From the NCBI GenBank assembly GCA_013817025.1, contig JACDDK010000078.1:1-5380 (forward strand): 5,380 bases of DNA, in the 5' to 3' direction. The notes below the pieces were generated by a model that searched no databases, had not been told where the DNA came from, and saw nothing but the letters and a program-made list of their open reading frames with translations. Below are positions 4,694 to 5,380 of this stretch, piece after piece (positions within the stretch are counted from its first letter, which is position 1; each line of letters starts with the position of its first letter). The position numbers were made by a program, and so were the translations under genes. This DNA comes from Rubrobacter sp. GTDB taxonomy: Bacteria; Actinomycetota; Rubrobacteria; Rubrobacterales; Rubrobacteraceae.

Positions 4694-5377
4694 ATGACGG
4701 AATCCAAAAAGCGCATAGCATTAAAACCGCACATGAAGCAGATCCGGGAGTGGGTCGACGCTGGTAAGGCTGATGAGTGGATCGCCGACGCCCTCGGTAC
4801 CAGCGCGTCGTCGGTGCAGTCCTTCCGCTCCCGCAACGACATCTACCGCCGCGAGCGCGGTGGTCGCGAGCCCGAAAGGGTCTTCGAGGGCGTTCTGGAT
4901 CACGGCGAGCGCGATGGCTGGGGGCTCTGGCTCGACCCGGCGGTGGCCGAGGACCCCATCTGGCGGGAGCACTGGTCCGGGGTCGATGCGGTGGTTGTTA
5001 AGATCGCCGAAGATTCCATAGTTCTTGAAATGGATAATGCCGAACAGGTAACTGAAGACGGCGGGATCAATGGCATCGTCGCCAGCGCCCCGGTCGCACG
5101 GGTCGAGGAAGAGGGCTCCGGGGATGCTTCGGTTGATGTCGCCGAAGACGGCGGGGCCGATGGTTCGGGCGCGGACCTGGAGAGCGGGCGCGTGAAGTGG
5201 TTCGACGCGGAGAAGGGCTACGGGTTCCTGGTGCGGGCCACCGGCGAAGACCTTTTCGTCCATCACTCCGAGGTAAAGGGAGACCCATCCGCCCTGGAAC
5301 CGGGGACGCCCGTCGAGTACGAGGTCGGACAGAACGACCGGGGTCCGAACGCCCGCAGCGTGCGGATCACCGACTGA
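4694..5377 (+). CDS. HTH-linker-cold-shock domain fusion protein
   Basis: A 227-residue, probably cytoplasmic, nucleic-acid-binding protein. The C-terminal cold-shock domain (about 164-227) is complete: GRVKWFDAEKGYGFL (165-179) contains RNP1 (KGYGF, 174-178), and LFVHH (187-191) is RNP2, so single-stranded RNA/DNA binding is expected. The N-terminal part (about 14-55, IREWVDAGKADEWIADALG then TSASSVQSFRSRNDI) has a helix-turn-helix look of the homeodomain-like or resolvase-like kind. Residues 62-112 (FEGVLDHGERDGWGLWLDP onward) look beta-rich but unassigned, followed by an acidic Gly-rich linker (113-163) with two EDGG motifs. Ordinary cold-shock proteins are about 65-70 residues with no extra domain. 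An in-frame TAA at 4673 excludes a longer start; the ribosome-binding site is weak (GAGGGAG eleven bases, or CAGG seven bases, upstream). The cold-shock domain is certain, the HTH likely, the target unknown. Confidence 0.88.
   Translation: MTESKKRIALKPHMKQIREWVDAGKADEWIADALGTSASSVQSFRSRNDIYRRERGGREPERVFEGVLDHGERDGWGLWLDPAVAEDPIWREHWSGVDAVVVKIAEDSIVLEMDNAEQVTEDGGINGIVASAPVARVEEEGSGDASVDVAEDGGADGSGADLESGRVKWFDAEKGYGFLVRATGEDLFVHHSEVKGDPSALEPGTPVEYEVGQNDRGPNARSVRITD
5054..5155 (+). repeat. In-frame direct repeat in the linker of the HTH-cold-shock gene
   Basis: The 12-mer GAAGACGGCGGG occurs at 5054-5065 and 5144-5155, exactly 90 bases (30 codons) apart. It encodes EDGG within VTEDGGING and VAEDGGADG. 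Flanking bases are only loosely alike, so this may be an old partial duplication of the acidic linker or simple composition bias. Confidence 0.4.
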
Positions 5378-5380
5378 GCT

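Noticed and set aside
4721..5266. 181-residue - strand frame opposite the HTH-cold-shock gene
   Set aside because: The sense strand carries unmistakable RNP1 and RNP2 motifs. The antisense product has no recognisable feature and is a composition shadow.

Overview
The window is a G+C-rich bacterial chromosomal segment, judged by eye, with closely packed genes almost all on the + strand. The closest resemblance I recognise is a deep-branching actinobacterium of the Rubrobacter type: GC-rich codon use, GTG starts, a Crp/Fnr-family regulator, a fused chorismate mutase-prephenate dehydratase and a cold-shock domain carried on a larger HTH protein. This taxonomic call is an inference from gene content and composition, not from a marker gene.

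Left end (1-353): a previously easy-to-miss 45-residue single-pass membrane protein with a GTG start lies on the - strand (38-175). It is divergent from a Crp/Fnr-family transcription factor (354-1049). The 178 bases between the two start codons hold a candidate -10 for each direction and a cluster of GCAA/TTGC half-sites that could be an operator.

Middle (1060-3509): uppP (undecaprenyl-diphosphate phosphatase, cell-wall lipid carrier recycling) has a reasonable promoter just upstream. A 227-base gap then precedes pheA. The gap contains a strong GC-rich stem-loop whose 3' arm is an exact complement of a later Shine-Dalgarno sequence, and a 21-codon ORF with that Shine-Dalgarno that overlaps the pheA start. 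pheA is a full bifunctional enzyme with chorismate mutase, prephenate dehydratase and a C-terminal ACT domain. One base after its stop begins a 74-residue stand-alone HARE-HTH-like winged-helix protein, probably co-transcribed.

Right end (3510-5380): an AT-rich gap with a candidate promoter leads to a 323-residue protein that I do not recognise. It has a folded-looking first two thirds and an acidic, disordered tail. After a 148-base gap with an extended -10 element comes a 227-residue protein with an N-terminal HTH and a C-terminal cold-shock domain.

No mobile element, CRISPR array, tRNA or rRNA was seen, and no gap between genes exceeds 300 bases. The segment is mostly housekeeping (cell wall, phenylalanine synthesis) mixed with four proteins of regulatory or unknown type. 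I see no evidence that they form one defined system. The most unusual items are the leader region of pheA, the HTH-cold-shock fusion, the unrecognised 323-residue protein and the hidden small membrane protein.
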